From Phytomonospora sp040655735 (GTDB lineage Bacteria > Actinomycetota > Actinomycetes > Mycobacteriales > Micromonosporaceae): 64,000 bases of DNA. This document shows, one piece after another, positions 56,082 to 64,000 of this stretch. Location of the stretch: the NCBI RefSeq assembly GCF_040655735.1, contig NZ_JBFAKK010000010.1, positions 248,001 to 312,000 of the forward strand, written 5' to 3'. Each line of letters starts with the position of its first letter. Positions within the stretch are counted from its first letter, which is position 1. The position numbers and the translations under genes were made by a program. The notes beneath the pieces were generated by a model. The model ran no database searches. It saw nothing but the letters and a program-made list of their open reading frames with translations, and was not told where the DNA came from.

Positions 56082-58568
56082 TCAGTACTGGGTGCGGACG
56101 GTGACGCCGGAGCAGGCGCTCGTCGCGTAGAGGCTGACGTAGTGGTAGCCGGCGGCGGGGTTGTTGACGGTGATCGACTCGGAGTTGCCCGAGGCGGTGG
56201 AGCGCTGGTGGTAGGAGCCGGTGGTCGCCCAGCTCGACGCGCTGTAGTAGAGGTCGCAGTTGCCGCTGCCGCCGGTCGAGGTGATCGTCAGGCGGGTGGT
56301 CCCGGCGGGAACGGTCAGGTAGAGGTAGGAGTAGTTGCCGGTGGTCGCCGACAGTCCGGTGCGCTGGCAGTTCTTGCCCAGGACGCGGGTGTCGGAGCCG
56401 GGGCAGGTCGGCAGGTCGCCGCCGCCTCCCGTGACGGTGACGGACTTGGTGACGCTCGCGGAGAGTCCGGCGTTGTCGGTGACGGTCAGCCGGACGCTGT
56501 AGGTGCCGGCGGTGTAGGTCTTCGACGGGTTGGCGGCCGTGGACGTGGTGCCGTCACCGAAGCTCCAGGCGCGGGCGGTGATCGTGCCGTCGGCGTCGGT
56601 GGAGCGGTCGGTGAAGGCGACGGTGAGGCCGTTGGCGGTGTGGGTGAAGTCGGCGGTGGGCGCGGTGCCCGGGGAGGTCCCGCCGCAGCTTCCGGCCGCG
56701 CAGGCGGCCAGCCAGGTGCGCCAGTCGGCGTCGTAGCGCGTGCCGATGGTGGTCTTGAGGTGGGTGCGCGCCGCCTGCCAGTTGCCCGACCGGTAGTGCC
56801 CGAGGACGGTGGTCATGTCGGCCCGGTGGGACTGCATCATGTACCGCGCGGCGAGGTAGCCCCACGAGTAGATGCGGGTGGAGTCGGCGTTGTCGTAGGT
56901 GGTGTCGAACAGGGTGCTCAGCGCGTAGGTGCCCTTGCCCGCCTCGGTGATGGCCGCGGTGTAGGGGACGTTGCGGTAGCCGTAGGAGACGTACTCGGCG
57001 AAGCCCTCGATCCACCAGATGGTCGGGGTGGACACGCCCGCGGTGAAGTCGCCGTACATGTTGAAGCGGCCGTCGAGGTAGTGGGTGTACTCGTGGTTGA
57101 GGTTCCAGATCTGGAAGACCGGCCGCACCCACTCGGCCTCGTAGGCGATGAAGCGCGGCACGTTGCCGGTCGCCGAGGGGTCGCCTTCGAGGTACATGCC
57201 GCCGTTGTTGGTGTCGATGTCGAACAGGATTCCGGCGTAGGTCTGGTAGTCGGTGCTGGAGTCGAAGACGACGACCTCCAGGCTGCTGTTCTTGTCGCCG
57301 GCGACGGGGCCGGGGTCCTGGGCGATGTTGTGGAAGTAGGCGTCCTGGTTGGCCAGACTGGAGCAGGTCGCCGACAGTTCGGCCGCCGAGATCTGCTGGG
57401 CGCGGATCTTCAGCGTGGCGCTGCAGGTGTGGTTGACCGGCAGCGCGGCGGCGGCGACGCGGGTCTTCAGGTCGCAGGTGCCGTAGTAGGAGCAGTTGGC
57501 GTTGTCGTAGTAGTAGGTGGCCGAGGCCGCCGCGATCCACAGTGGAGCGGTGCGGCCGCTGATCGACGACTGGCCGAGCAGTCCGCGGATCTGCGGCCGG
57601 ACCTTGGCCTGGAGCCCGGCGTACTGGAGGAAGCGGCCGAGTTCGAGCCCGGCGTTGCTGTCGAGGTAGGAGTTGTCCCCGCCGAGCAGGGAGGTCCAGC
57701 GCACGGCGAAGTCGTAGAGGGTGTCCAGGACGCTCGGGTCGGCCTGCACCGCGGCCGCGAAGCCGCTGACACTGTGCCCGGCGAACAGGATGTAGTAGAC
57801 GTTGTTGACGGCGTTGACCATCCACCAGTAGCCGTCGTAGCCGCTGTTGTAGGCGCTGAGCAGGCGCCGGACGACGTAGAGGTAGCGGATGTTCTCGTCG
57901 CTGCTGTCGATGAGCGTGACCGACTCGGCGAGGGTCTCCCCGTTGACGTCGTTGACGTCACCGGAGTGGGAGTTGGCGAAGAAGGCGTCGAGCGCCGCGC
58001 GGATCGCCGTCTGCAGCGTCGGACCGTACTGGCCGACCGTGCCCGGCTGGTAGAACTGCACGTAGTACCCGGCGCGCAGGTAGAGGACCAGTTGCGCGGT
58101 GCCGGCGTTGTTCGTGCCGTCGTAGTAGAGGGCGTTGTCGCGGTATCCGTAGGCGACGCTGGTCATCTGCGCCTCGCGGAAGGCGAGGCGGGCGCTGTCG
58201 CCGGTCAGCGAGAAGAGCGTGTTGACGCACGCGGTCGTCGTCGACTCGATGAACTGCACCAGGGCGGTCCCGGTGCGGCTGGTGAAGTCGGAGACGGAGC
58301 AGTCGGCGACCGCTAAGGGCGCGGCCTCACTCTCGGGTTCGCTGCGCAGGTGGTCGTCGGTGGCGGGGATCGGCGCCCGCTCGTCGAGGGGCGTGCGCAC
58401 GCCGGTGTCCGACGGGGGTGCGTCCGCGGTGGAGGCCAGCGGCGGCCGGCTGTCTCCAGCGGGACCGGCGGGGTCGGCCGCCGCCGGGGCGGCCGGGACG
58501 GTGGCCAGCGAGGCCGCCAGCACCATCGGCAGCAGCCCGTAGGCGACGCGGATCAGTTTCGCTTTCAC
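56082..58568 (-). CDS. Secreted microbial collagenase (peptidase M9)
   Basis: 828 residues. A Sec signal (1-~32, AAPAAA) and a Pro-rich propeptide are followed by the M9 activator and catalytic domains (~95-620). The zinc motif is NHEYTHYLDGRF, with the third ligand Glu in IEGFAEYVSYGY. A PKD domain (~640-715, WSFGDGTTST) and a C-terminal PPC/collagen-binding-like domain (~740-828) complete it. It would degrade collagen or gelatin outside the cell, a nutrient-scavenging role. GTG start with GGAG upstream. A long open frame on the opposite strand is an artefact of codon bias. Confidence 0.95.
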   Translation of the reverse strand: MKAKLIRVAYGLLPMVLAASLATVPAAPAAADPAGPAGDSRPPLASTADAPPSDTGVRTPLDERAPIPATDDHLRSEPESEAAPLAVADCSVSDFTSRTGTALVQFIESTTTACVNTLFSLTGDSARLAFREAQMTSVAYGYRDNALYYDGTNNAGTAQLVLYLRAGYYVQFYQPGTVGQYGPTLQTAIRAALDAFFANSHSGDVNDVNGETLAESVTLIDSSDENIRYLYVVRRLLSAYNSGYDGYWWMVNAVNNVYYILFAGHSVSGFAAAVQADPSVLDTLYDFAVRWTSLLGGDNSYLDSNAGLELGRFLQYAGLQAKVRPQIRGLLGQSSISGRTAPLWIAAASATYYYDNANCSYYGTCDLKTRVAAAALPVNHTCSATLKIRAQQISAAELSATCSSLANQDAYFHNIAQDPGPVAGDKNSSLEVVVFDSSTDYQTYAGILFDIDTNNGGMYLEGDPSATGNVPRFIAYEAEWVRPVFQIWNLNHEYTHYLDGRFNMYGDFTAGVSTPTIWWIEGFAEYVSYGYRNVPYTAAITEAGKGTYALSTLFDTTYDNADSTRIYSWGYLAARYMMQSHRADMTTVLGHYRSGNWQAARTHLKTTIGTRYDADWRTWLAACAAGSCGGTSPGTAPTADFTHTANGLTVAFTDRSTDADGTITARAWSFGDGTTSTAANPSKTYTAGTYSVRLTVTDNAGLSASVTKSVTVTGGGGDLPTCPGSDTRVLGKNCQRTGLSATTGNYSYLYLTVPAGTTRLTITSTGGSGNCDLYYSASSWATTGSYHQRSTASGNSESITVNNPAAGYHYVSLYATSACSGVTVRTQY

Positions 58569-58620
58569 AGGGTTCTCCGGGGATGGCCGCCGACCTGCCG
58601 ATCGGCGAAAGGACCGTCCA

Positions 58621-58638
58621 ATATGGCATGTGACATAT
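58621..58638. promoter_or_regulatory. AT-rich palindrome upstream of the collagenase gene
   Basis: ATATG-N8-CATAT lies 53 bp upstream of the collagenase start in an unusually AT-rich patch of the 195-bp gap. It is a candidate promoter/operator region. The binding protein is unknown. Confidence 0.4.
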
Positions 58639-58763
58639 CATTGTTGCTTACATTGCCACCTGGGCGGGACGGCCGCGGATGGGCCGTGTCGCAGGAGCGT
58701 AACGACGCGTTCGGGGCCCGGCAACCGATCTTGAGGAACGCTTGAGGTGGGGCCCACCGGCCC

Positions 58764-59432
58764 TCAACCCGCCTGGAGACGCACCCCGACATTGCGGACG
58801 GTGTGCAGGTGGCGGGGCCTCGCCGCCGACTCGCCGAGCTTGCGGCGCAGACAGCTCAGATGCACGTCGATCACCCGGTCGTGGCCCGCGTAGGGCTCGC
58901 ACCACACCGCCGCCACCAGATCCTCGCGCGAGACCACCTCGCCCGCCCGCGCCGCGAGATAGGCCAGGAAGTCGAACTCCAGCCGCGACAGCGACAGCGC
59001 CCGGCCGTCGCAGACCGCACGCCGGGCCGCGAGGTCCACCGTGATCCCGCCGACGGTGAGCACGCGAGGCACCGGCCGCGCCCGCCGCAACGCCACCCGC
59101 ACGCGAGCGGCCAGATGCGCCCGCGTGAACGGCGCGATGAGGAAGTCGTCGGCACCGTCCTCGACGAAGCGCACCGCCAACTCCTCGCCGTCGGCGCCGG
59201 CCAACGCGACCACCGCGCAACCCGAGCGCGACCCGAAGACCGCCAGCGGCGCCGGGTCGGGCGGCAGACGCACGTCGACCAGGACGAGATCGAGCGCGAC
59301 GGCGTCGGCCACGGCCAGCGCCGCCCGCGCGTCGCGCCGCACGTGCAACCGGTGGCCCGCGCCGGTCAGGGCGCGCTCGATGGCCGCCGACGCCGTGGCC
59401 GGGGCCGCGGCGAGCAGGATGTTGGCTGACAT
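58764..59432 (-). CDS. OmpR-type response regulator with degenerate receiver
   Basis: 222 residues. The receiver (1-~112) keeps the phospho-acceptor position Asp53 (LVLVDVRLPP). It lacks the N-terminal acidic pair (NILLAAAPAT), and the conserved Thr and Lys are replaced (VVALAGA, FLIAPFT). The winged helix (~125-220, LSRLEFDFLAYLAARAGEVV, VIDVHLSCLRRKL) is intact. It probably works without standard phosphorylation. No histidine kinase is adjacent. It lies upstream of the collagenase on the same strand. The internal ATG at 59432 is used because the receiver starts there. Confidence 0.9.
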   Translation of the reverse strand: MSANILLAAAPATASAAIERALTGAGHRLHVRRDARAALAVADAVALDLVLVDVRLPPDPAPLAVFGSRSGCAVVALAGADGEELAVRFVEDGADDFLIAPFTRAHLAARVRVALRRARPVPRVLTVGGITVDLAARRAVCDGRALSLSRLEFDFLAYLAARAGEVVSREDLVAAVWCEPYAGHDRVIDVHLSCLRRKLGESAARPRHLHTVRNVGVRLQAG

Positions 59433-59507
59433 GCGCCATTGTGGACACGCGCCGTTCACCCGGGCAAGATCGCCGCACCGGATGCTATGCCCGGTCATAG
59501 CACCAGG

Positions 59508-60461
59508 TCAGCCCGTCGGGGCCACACGGTTGCGATGCAGCCAGGCCCGAAAGTGCGGAGCCCGCGGAATGAGCTCCCGGTAGACCGAGACCGCGTGGTG
59601 ATGCAAGGCCGCGGCCAGCGCCGCCCCCGGCCCGTCCACGCGCCAGGCGAGGATGTGCCGGCACCACAGCGGCGACCCGGTCAGCGGTTTCACATTGAGG
59701 CCGGCGACCGCGCGCACCGTCGGCTGGCACGCCGTCACCCCCAGCCGCGCGGCGATCATCGCCAGCGTCTGATCCGTGCCGAGGAACTCGTGCGTTGCCG
59801 GGGGAGTGAACCCCGCCTCCCGGCACGCCGCGTAGAACACCCCCGGCCAGCCCGCGCCGTCGTCGGGCGTCACGAACCAGGTGTCCCCGGCCAGCTCCGC
59901 CAGCGACACCTCCACCCGGTGCGCCAGCGGATGGTCGGCCGGCATCGCCACGAAGGCCGGCTCGGTCGCCACCACCCGGTGCGCGACCGCCGCCGAATGC
60001 CGCAGGTCCAGGCCCGGATAGTCCATCGCCAGGGCCACGTCGAGCTCGCCGCCCTCCAGCGCCTCCACCAGGGTGTCGGTGCCGTACACACTGCTGACCG
60101 TCACCGAGACGGCGGGAAGGGCATTCCTTAACCTCGCGACCAGTCCGGGCAGGATCGGCGTCGTCGTCGACCCCAGCCGCAGCGTTGTGACCCCCTCCGG
60201 GGGACCGGTCGGACGGCGGATGAGCGCGTCGGCGCGGTCGAGGACGTCGCGGGCGCGCTCGACCACGTCGAGACCGTAGGGCGTCAGGCGCACCCCGCCG
60301 CTGTCGCGCACGAACAGCGCCTCACCGAAGACCCGCTCGATCCGACGCAGCTGCGTGCTCATCGCCGGCTGGCTCAGACCCATCGCGGCCGCCGCCCGGC
60401 CGAGACCGCCGGTGTCCGCGATCGCGCACAAGACGCGCAGGTGGCGCAGCTCCAGTTCCAT
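59508..60461 (-). CDS. LysR-family regulator
   Basis: 317 residues. The N-terminal helix-turn-helix (MELELRHLRVLCAIADTGGL, SQPAMSTQLRRIERVFGEAL) is followed by the periplasmic-binding-protein-like effector domain. The ATG at 60461 follows GGGAGG. An extension to 60521 is Arg-rich and unlikely. It lies 65 bp after the esterase gene on the same strand, which may be its target or just a neighbour. Confidence 0.93.
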   Translation of the reverse strand: MELELRHLRVLCAIADTGGLGRAAAAMGLSQPAMSTQLRRIERVFGEALFVRDSGGVRLTPYGLDVVERARDVLDRADALIRRPTGPPEGVTTLRLGSTTTPILPGLVARLRNALPAVSVTVSSVYGTDTLVEALEGGELDVALAMDYPGLDLRHSAAVAHRVVATEPAFVAMPADHPLAHRVEVSLAELAGDTWFVTPDDGAGWPGVFYAACREAGFTPPATHEFLGTDQTLAMIAARLGVTACQPTVRAVAGLNVKPLTGSPLWCRHILAWRVDGPGAALAAALHHHAVSVYRELIPRAPHFRAWLHRNRVAPTG

Positions 60462-60525
60462 CGAGCCTCCCGTCACCGCCGCACGTCGGCCAATTATGCG
60501 CCCGGTCACCGCCGGGCGCATCCGC

Positions 60526-61452
60526 TCACCGGGCAGGCAAGGCCCTGGCCACGTCCCGCGCGACCCGCCGCGAAGCCGCGTCGACGGCCGCGGAGACCCC
60601 GTGCAAGGTCAGGAAACCGTGGATCATCCCCACCTCGCGACGCGACTCCACCTCGACGCCCGCCGCCCGCAAGCGCTCGGCGTACTCCTCGCCCTCATCA
60701 CGCAGCGGATCGTGCTCGGCCGACACCACCACCGCCGGCGGCAACCCCGACAGGTCGCGCACCGCCAGTGGCGACACGTCCGGATCACCCCGCCGCGCCG
60801 GATCGGGCACCCACTGCTCGGCACCCCACGCCACCGCGTCGGTCGTCAGGCCCCAGCCGACCGCCTTCTCCCGCGTGCTCGGCCGCGACAACGTCAGGTC
60901 CGTGTTCGGCGTCACCAGGACCTGCACCGACGGCATCGCCTCACCGCCGTCCCGCAAGCGCAGACACACCATCGCCGCCAAATGCCCGCCCGCGCTGTCA
61001 CCACCGACACCCGGCACACCCGCGCAACCCAGCTCGCCCACACGCGCCAGCGCCCACCGCGTCACCGCCACCGCGTCCTCGACCGCCGCCGGGAACGGAT
61101 GCTCCGGCGCCAGCCGGTAGTCCACCGCCAGCACCGACACCCCCGCGGTCGAAGCCAGCTCGCGGCAAGCCCGCTCATGCGTGTCCAGCGAACCGATCGA
61201 CCACATACCGCCGTGCAGGAACACCAGCAACCGCGTCACCCCCGCCACCGGCCGGTACAACCGCGCCCCGACACCCTCGACAACGAGATCACGCACCTCG
61301 GCCATCGCGGGCTCGGCGACCCTCGGACGAGCCGCGGCGCCCGCACGCACCGCCGCCGCACCCCGCTCCCGGAACGTCGGTCCCTCATCGGCGCGCATCG
61401 CCGCCACCAGCCTGGCGAGCCCGTCGTCGGCCAGCCCCTCCACCGAAGTCAT
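60526..61452 (-). CDS. HSL-family alpha/beta hydrolase (esterase)
   Basis: 308 residues of the hormone-sensitive-lipase family. The oxyanion motif HGGMW, nucleophile elbow GGDSAGG, Asp in SAEHDPLRDEG and His in MIHGFL are intact. It should hydrolyse short acyl esters and is cytosolic. The ATG at 61452 follows CATGAT by 6 nt without a ribosome-binding site. An upstream extension to 61542 would cross the promoter of the divergent glycosylase gene. Confidence 0.92.
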   Translation of the reverse strand: MTSVEGLADDGLARLVAAMRADEGPTFRERGAAAVRAGAAARPRVAEPAMAEVRDLVVEGVGARLYRPVAGVTRLLVFLHGGMWSIGSLDTHERACRELASTAGVSVLAVDYRLAPEHPFPAAVEDAVAVTRWALARVGELGCAGVPGVGGDSAGGHLAAMVCLRLRDGGEAMPSVQVLVTPNTDLTLSRPSTREKAVGWGLTTDAVAWGAEQWVPDPARRGDPDVSPLAVRDLSGLPPAVVVSAEHDPLRDEGEEYAERLRAAGVEVESRREVGMIHGFLTLHGVSAAVDAASRRVARDVARALPAR

Positions 61453-61507
61453 CAACGGATCATGCCACCGCACGACTCCCGGCCACCGCCGGTGCACACT
61501 GGCAACC

Positions 61508-62698
61508 GTGAACGAAACCGTCCGCGCGGAACTGCTCGCCATGGCCGCCGAAGACAGCCGCGTCCGCGCCGAACTGGCCGCCGACGGCAGCCTCTACGAC
61601 GGCTACCACCCCCGCATGGCCGCGATCCACCACACCAACGCCCGGCGCCTCGACGCCCTCATCGACGAGCACGGCTGGCCCACCGCCGCCGAGGCCGGCA
61701 CGGACGGAAACGCCGCCGCCTGGCTCATCGTCCAGCACGCCATCGCCGACCCCGGCCTCCAGCACCGCGTCCACGCCATGAGCACCGGCGGCCCGCCCGC
61801 CCAGACCGCCGCGCTCGCCGACCGCATCGCCTTCTTCGAGGGCCGCCCCCAGACCTACGGCACCCAGTTCGACTGGGCCGACGACGGACGGCTGCGCCCC
61901 TGGACGATCGACGACCCCGCCACCGTCGACGAACGCCGCGCCGCCGTCGGACTACCGCCCCTCGACCCCAACCCTTCACCCGAGGGAGAGACCCCACCCG
62001 CCGACCCTCGACTGCGACGCGCCCACATGTACGTCTGGGCACGCTCGGTCGGCTGGCGCCGGCCCGAACTCGCCGACGTCCTCGAAGACCACGTCACCGT
62101 CGCCGCACCACAGCTCCTCGGCTGCGAGGTCACCGCCAACGGCGTCACCATCCGCATCACCGAGGTCGAGGCCTACGCCGGACAGGGCGAAGACCCCGGC
62201 TCCCACTCCCACCGCGGCCGCACCCCGCGCAACGCCCCCATGTTCGGACCGCCCGGGCACACCTATGTCTACTTCACCTACGGCATGCACTGGTGCCTCA
62301 ACATCACCTGCGGACCCGACGGCTGGGCGGCCGGAACCCTACTGCGCGCCGGAGAGGTCATCGCCGGCCACGACCTCGCCCGGACGCGCAGGGGAGAGAA
62401 GGTGACCGGCCGCGACCTCGCCCGCGGGCCCGCTCGCCTGGCCAAAGCCCTCGGCGTGACCGGCGCCGACACCGGCACACCCGCCCTCGACGGCTCCGGC
62501 CCGGTCCACCTGCGCCCGCCGGCCGACCCTCCCGCCACCTTCGACAACGGCCCGCGCACCGGCGTCGGAGGCGAAGCGGCGGCCACCCCCTGGCGCTTCT
62601 GGCTCCCCGGCGAACCCAGTGTCAGCCCCTACCGGCCGCACGCACCGAGAAACCGTTCGCGCACCACCCAGGGGCATAAGCCAGAATCAAGGGCGTGA
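61508..62698 (+). CDS. DUF6624-AAG (3-methyladenine DNA glycosylase) fusion
   Basis: 396 residues. Residues 1-~165 match DUF6624 (GYHPRMAAIHHTNARRLDAL, AAWLIVQHAIADPGLQHR, GRPQTYGTQFDW). Residues ~195-385 are an AAG/Mpg glycosylase with the catalytic Glu in ITEVEAYAG and YFTYGMHWCLNITCG. The second domain excises alkylated purines from DNA. The first is of unknown function. The reading frame is continuous through a Pro-rich linker (~155-180), so the fusion is real in this sequence. GTG 61508 follows CACACT by 7 nt. It overlaps tyrS by 4 bp, the usual AAG-tyrS pairing of actinobacteria. Confidence 0.9.
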   Translation: MNETVRAELLAMAAEDSRVRAELAADGSLYDGYHPRMAAIHHTNARRLDALIDEHGWPTAAEAGTDGNAAAWLIVQHAIADPGLQHRVHAMSTGGPPAQTAALADRIAFFEGRPQTYGTQFDWADDGRLRPWTIDDPATVDERRAAVGLPPLDPNPSPEGETPPADPRLRRAHMYVWARSVGWRRPELADVLEDHVTVAAPQLLGCEVTANGVTIRITEVEAYAGQGEDPGSHSHRGRTPRNAPMFGPPGHTYVYFTYGMHWCLNITCGPDGWAAGTLLRAGEVIAGHDLARTRRGEKVTGRDLARGPARLAKALGVTGADTGTPALDGSGPVHLRPPADPPATFDNGPRTGVGGEAAATPWRFWLPGEPSVSPYRPHAPRNRSRTTQGHKPESRA

Positions 62699-63945
62699 AC
62701 ATCCTTGACGACCTGCGCTGGCGCGGACTCATCCACGACTCGACCGACCTCGACGCCCTCGGCGAACACCTCGGCGGGCGCATCACCTTCTACGTCGGCT
62801 TCGACCCGACAGCCGCCAGCCTCCACGTGGGCCACCTCACCCAGGTGATCACCGCCCGGCGGCTCCAGCTCGCCGGACACCGCCCCGTCCTGCTCGTCGG
62901 CGGCGCCACCGGGCAGATCGGCGATCCCCGCGAGACCAGCGAGCGCGTCCTCAACCCCACCGAGGTCGTCGCCGGCTGGGTCGAGAACATCCGCGCCCAG
63001 GTCTCACCCTTCGTCACCTACGACGGGGACAACGGCGCCGTCGTCGTCAACAACCTCGACTGGACCGGCCAGATCAGCGCCATCGACTTCCTCCGCGACG
63101 TCGGCAAGCACTTCCCGGTCAACCGGATGCTCGCGCGCGAGGTCGTCAAGGCCCGCCTGGAGTCCGGCATCAGCTTCACCGAGTTCTCCTACCAGCTGCT
63201 CCAGGCCAACGACTTCTACGAACTCAACCGCCGCCACGGCTGCACGCTCCAGTTCGGCGGCTCCGACCAGTGGGGCAACATCACCGCCGGCGTCGACTAC
63301 ATCCGCCGCAGGGGCGCGGGACCCGTCCACGCCTTCAGCACACCCCTGGTCACGACCGCCACCGGCGCGAAGATCGGCAAGTCCGAAGGCAACGGCACCT
63401 GGCTCGACCGCGAACTCACCAGCCCCTACGCCTTCTACCAGCACTGGTTCAACACCGACGACAGCATGATCGGCCTCTACCTGCGCCGCTTCAGCTTCTC
63501 CTCCCACGAGGAGATCGAGGAACTCGAGAAGCAGACCGCCGAGCGACCCGCCGCCCGCGCGGCCCAACGCCACCTCGCCGAAGAGCTCACCACTCTCGTC
63601 CACGGCGCCGACGAACGCGACCAGGCCGTCGCGGCCAGCCAGGCCCTCTTCGGCCGTGCCGAGCTCGCCGACCTGAAGCCGGCCACGCTCGGCGCCGCGC
63701 TCGGTGAGGCGGGACTGACCACTGTGGAAGGCGGGGCGCCGTCGATCGCCGCTCTGTTCAAGGAGAGCGGGCTGGCCAAGAGCCTCTCCGACGCGCGGCG
63801 GGCGGTCGCCGAGGGCGGGGCCTACGTCAACAACGTGCGCGTCACCGACCCCGAGGCCACCCTGTCGGGGGACGAACTGCTGCACGGGAAGTACGCGGTT
63901 CTGCGTCGAGGCAAGCGCAACATCGCCGGTGTTGAGGTACGCTGA
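62695..63945 (+). CDS. tyrS: Tyrosine--tRNA ligase
   Basis: 416 residues, class I synthetase. HIGH-like SLHVGH, the tyrosine-recognition region YVGFDPTAASL, QFGGSDQWGNITAG, and the KMSKS-like AKIGKSEGN (Met replaced) are present. A C-terminal S4 RNA-binding domain (~350-416) binds the tRNA. GTG 62695 overlaps the glycosylase stop. An internal CAGAAT (62682-62687) could drive a separate leaderless transcript. A hairpin follows. Confidence 0.97.
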   Translation: MNILDDLRWRGLIHDSTDLDALGEHLGGRITFYVGFDPTAASLHVGHLTQVITARRLQLAGHRPVLLVGGATGQIGDPRETSERVLNPTEVVAGWVENIRAQVSPFVTYDGDNGAVVVNNLDWTGQISAIDFLRDVGKHFPVNRMLAREVVKARLESGISFTEFSYQLLQANDFYELNRRHGCTLQFGGSDQWGNITAGVDYIRRRGAGPVHAFSTPLVTTATGAKIGKSEGNGTWLDRELTSPYAFYQHWFNTDDSMIGLYLRRFSFSSHEEIEELEKQTAERPAARAAQRHLAEELTTLVHGADERDQAVAASQALFGRAELADLKPATLGAALGEAGLTTVEGGAPSIAALFKESGLAKSLSDARRAVAEGGAYVNNVRVTDPEATLSGDELLHGKYAVLRRGKRNIAGVEVR

Positions 63946-63955
63946 GCAGGAAAGA

Positions 63956-63975
63956 CACCGTCCCGGGGGACGGTG
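63956..63975 (+). terminator. tyrS terminator hairpin
   Basis: CACCGTCC (63956-63963) pairs perfectly with GGACGGTG (63968-63975) around CGGG, 10 nt after the stop. In many actinobacteria an rRNA operon follows tyrS, but the last 25 bases here are too short to tell. Confidence 0.7.
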
Positions 63976-64000
63976 GTCGACTGGGTGGAGCACGGCGCCG

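Noticed and set aside
56055..58316. A 753-codon open frame on the plus strand opposite the collagenase
   Set aside because: Composition is Gly/Val/Arg-rich antisense of the M9 gene with no domain, and the collagenase strand has all catalytic motifs. It is an artefact of high GC codon bias.
1..64000. CRISPR arrays or phage genes
   Set aside because: No regularly spaced repeats and no capsid, terminase or integrase-like proteins were seen.

Overview
The window is high-GC DNA with the gene order and regulation of an actinomycete. It carries long GC-rich intrinsic terminators, many GTG starts and many start codons that sit directly behind a -10 box. It also has MmyB-type, SARP and Lrp regulators and the conserved block infC-rpmI-rplT / pheST / argCJBDFRGH / AAG-tyrS. 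The set would fit a Micromonospora- or Glycomyces-like soil actinobacterium, but no rRNA or other marker in the window fixes the genus.

Layout. 1-1652: the edge of an unknown gene and a decayed IS4/IS701-type transposase. 1713-9402: an SDR/MmyB regulator pair, ribulose-phosphate epimerase (rpe) with a receiver-GGDEF protein, a secreted GH16-CBM6 glucanase, a DUF3050 protein, and a TetR/NmrA pair. 9466-13280: an FMN riboswitch and ribE-ribBA-ribH, then hisE-hisG. 13348-18656: a YdcZ-type transporter, a flavin monooxygenase, a Tat-exported amidase, dapE and a PH-domain protein. 18657-24898: the translation block infC-rpmI-rplT, an rRNA methyltransferase and pheST, with leaders that look regulated. 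24961-27307: an SRPBCC protein, then a small module of a SARP regulator, a 53-residue four-cysteine peptide and a membrane-anchored TlpA-like thioredoxin. 27492-35916: the complete arginine operon behind a promoter with ARG-box-like half sites.

35967-43772 is accessory. It holds an SMP-30/Lrp divergent pair, three tandem paralogous NAD-dependent epimerase/reductases, a YccF protein, a GlxA-type regulator with an isochorismatase-like hydrolase, a free-standing LAGLIDADG/Myb-like endonuclease gene and a truncated rtcB. 43855-50832 alternates regulators and transporters: MarR/EamA, an ABC exporter, a SnoaL-tailed ECF sigma factor with an alpha/beta hydrolase, and Lrp/EamA. 50848-58568 holds a SulP transporter, a fatty-acid desaturase, small membrane proteins behind a SigB-like promoter, an aldo/keto reductase, a NUDIX hydrolase and a secreted M9 collagenase. 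58764-63945 ends with a response regulator that has an impaired receiver, a LysR regulator, an HSL-type esterase, a DUF6624-AAG glycosylase fusion and tyrS.

Housekeeping modules (riboflavin, histidine, lysine/peptidoglycan, translation, arginine) therefore alternate with one- or two-gene regulator/effector cassettes. The best candidate for an undescribed system is the SARP / Cys-rich peptide / TlpA trio. A perfect 9-bp direct repeat lies just upstream of the peptide's putative -10 box, where SARP activators bind.
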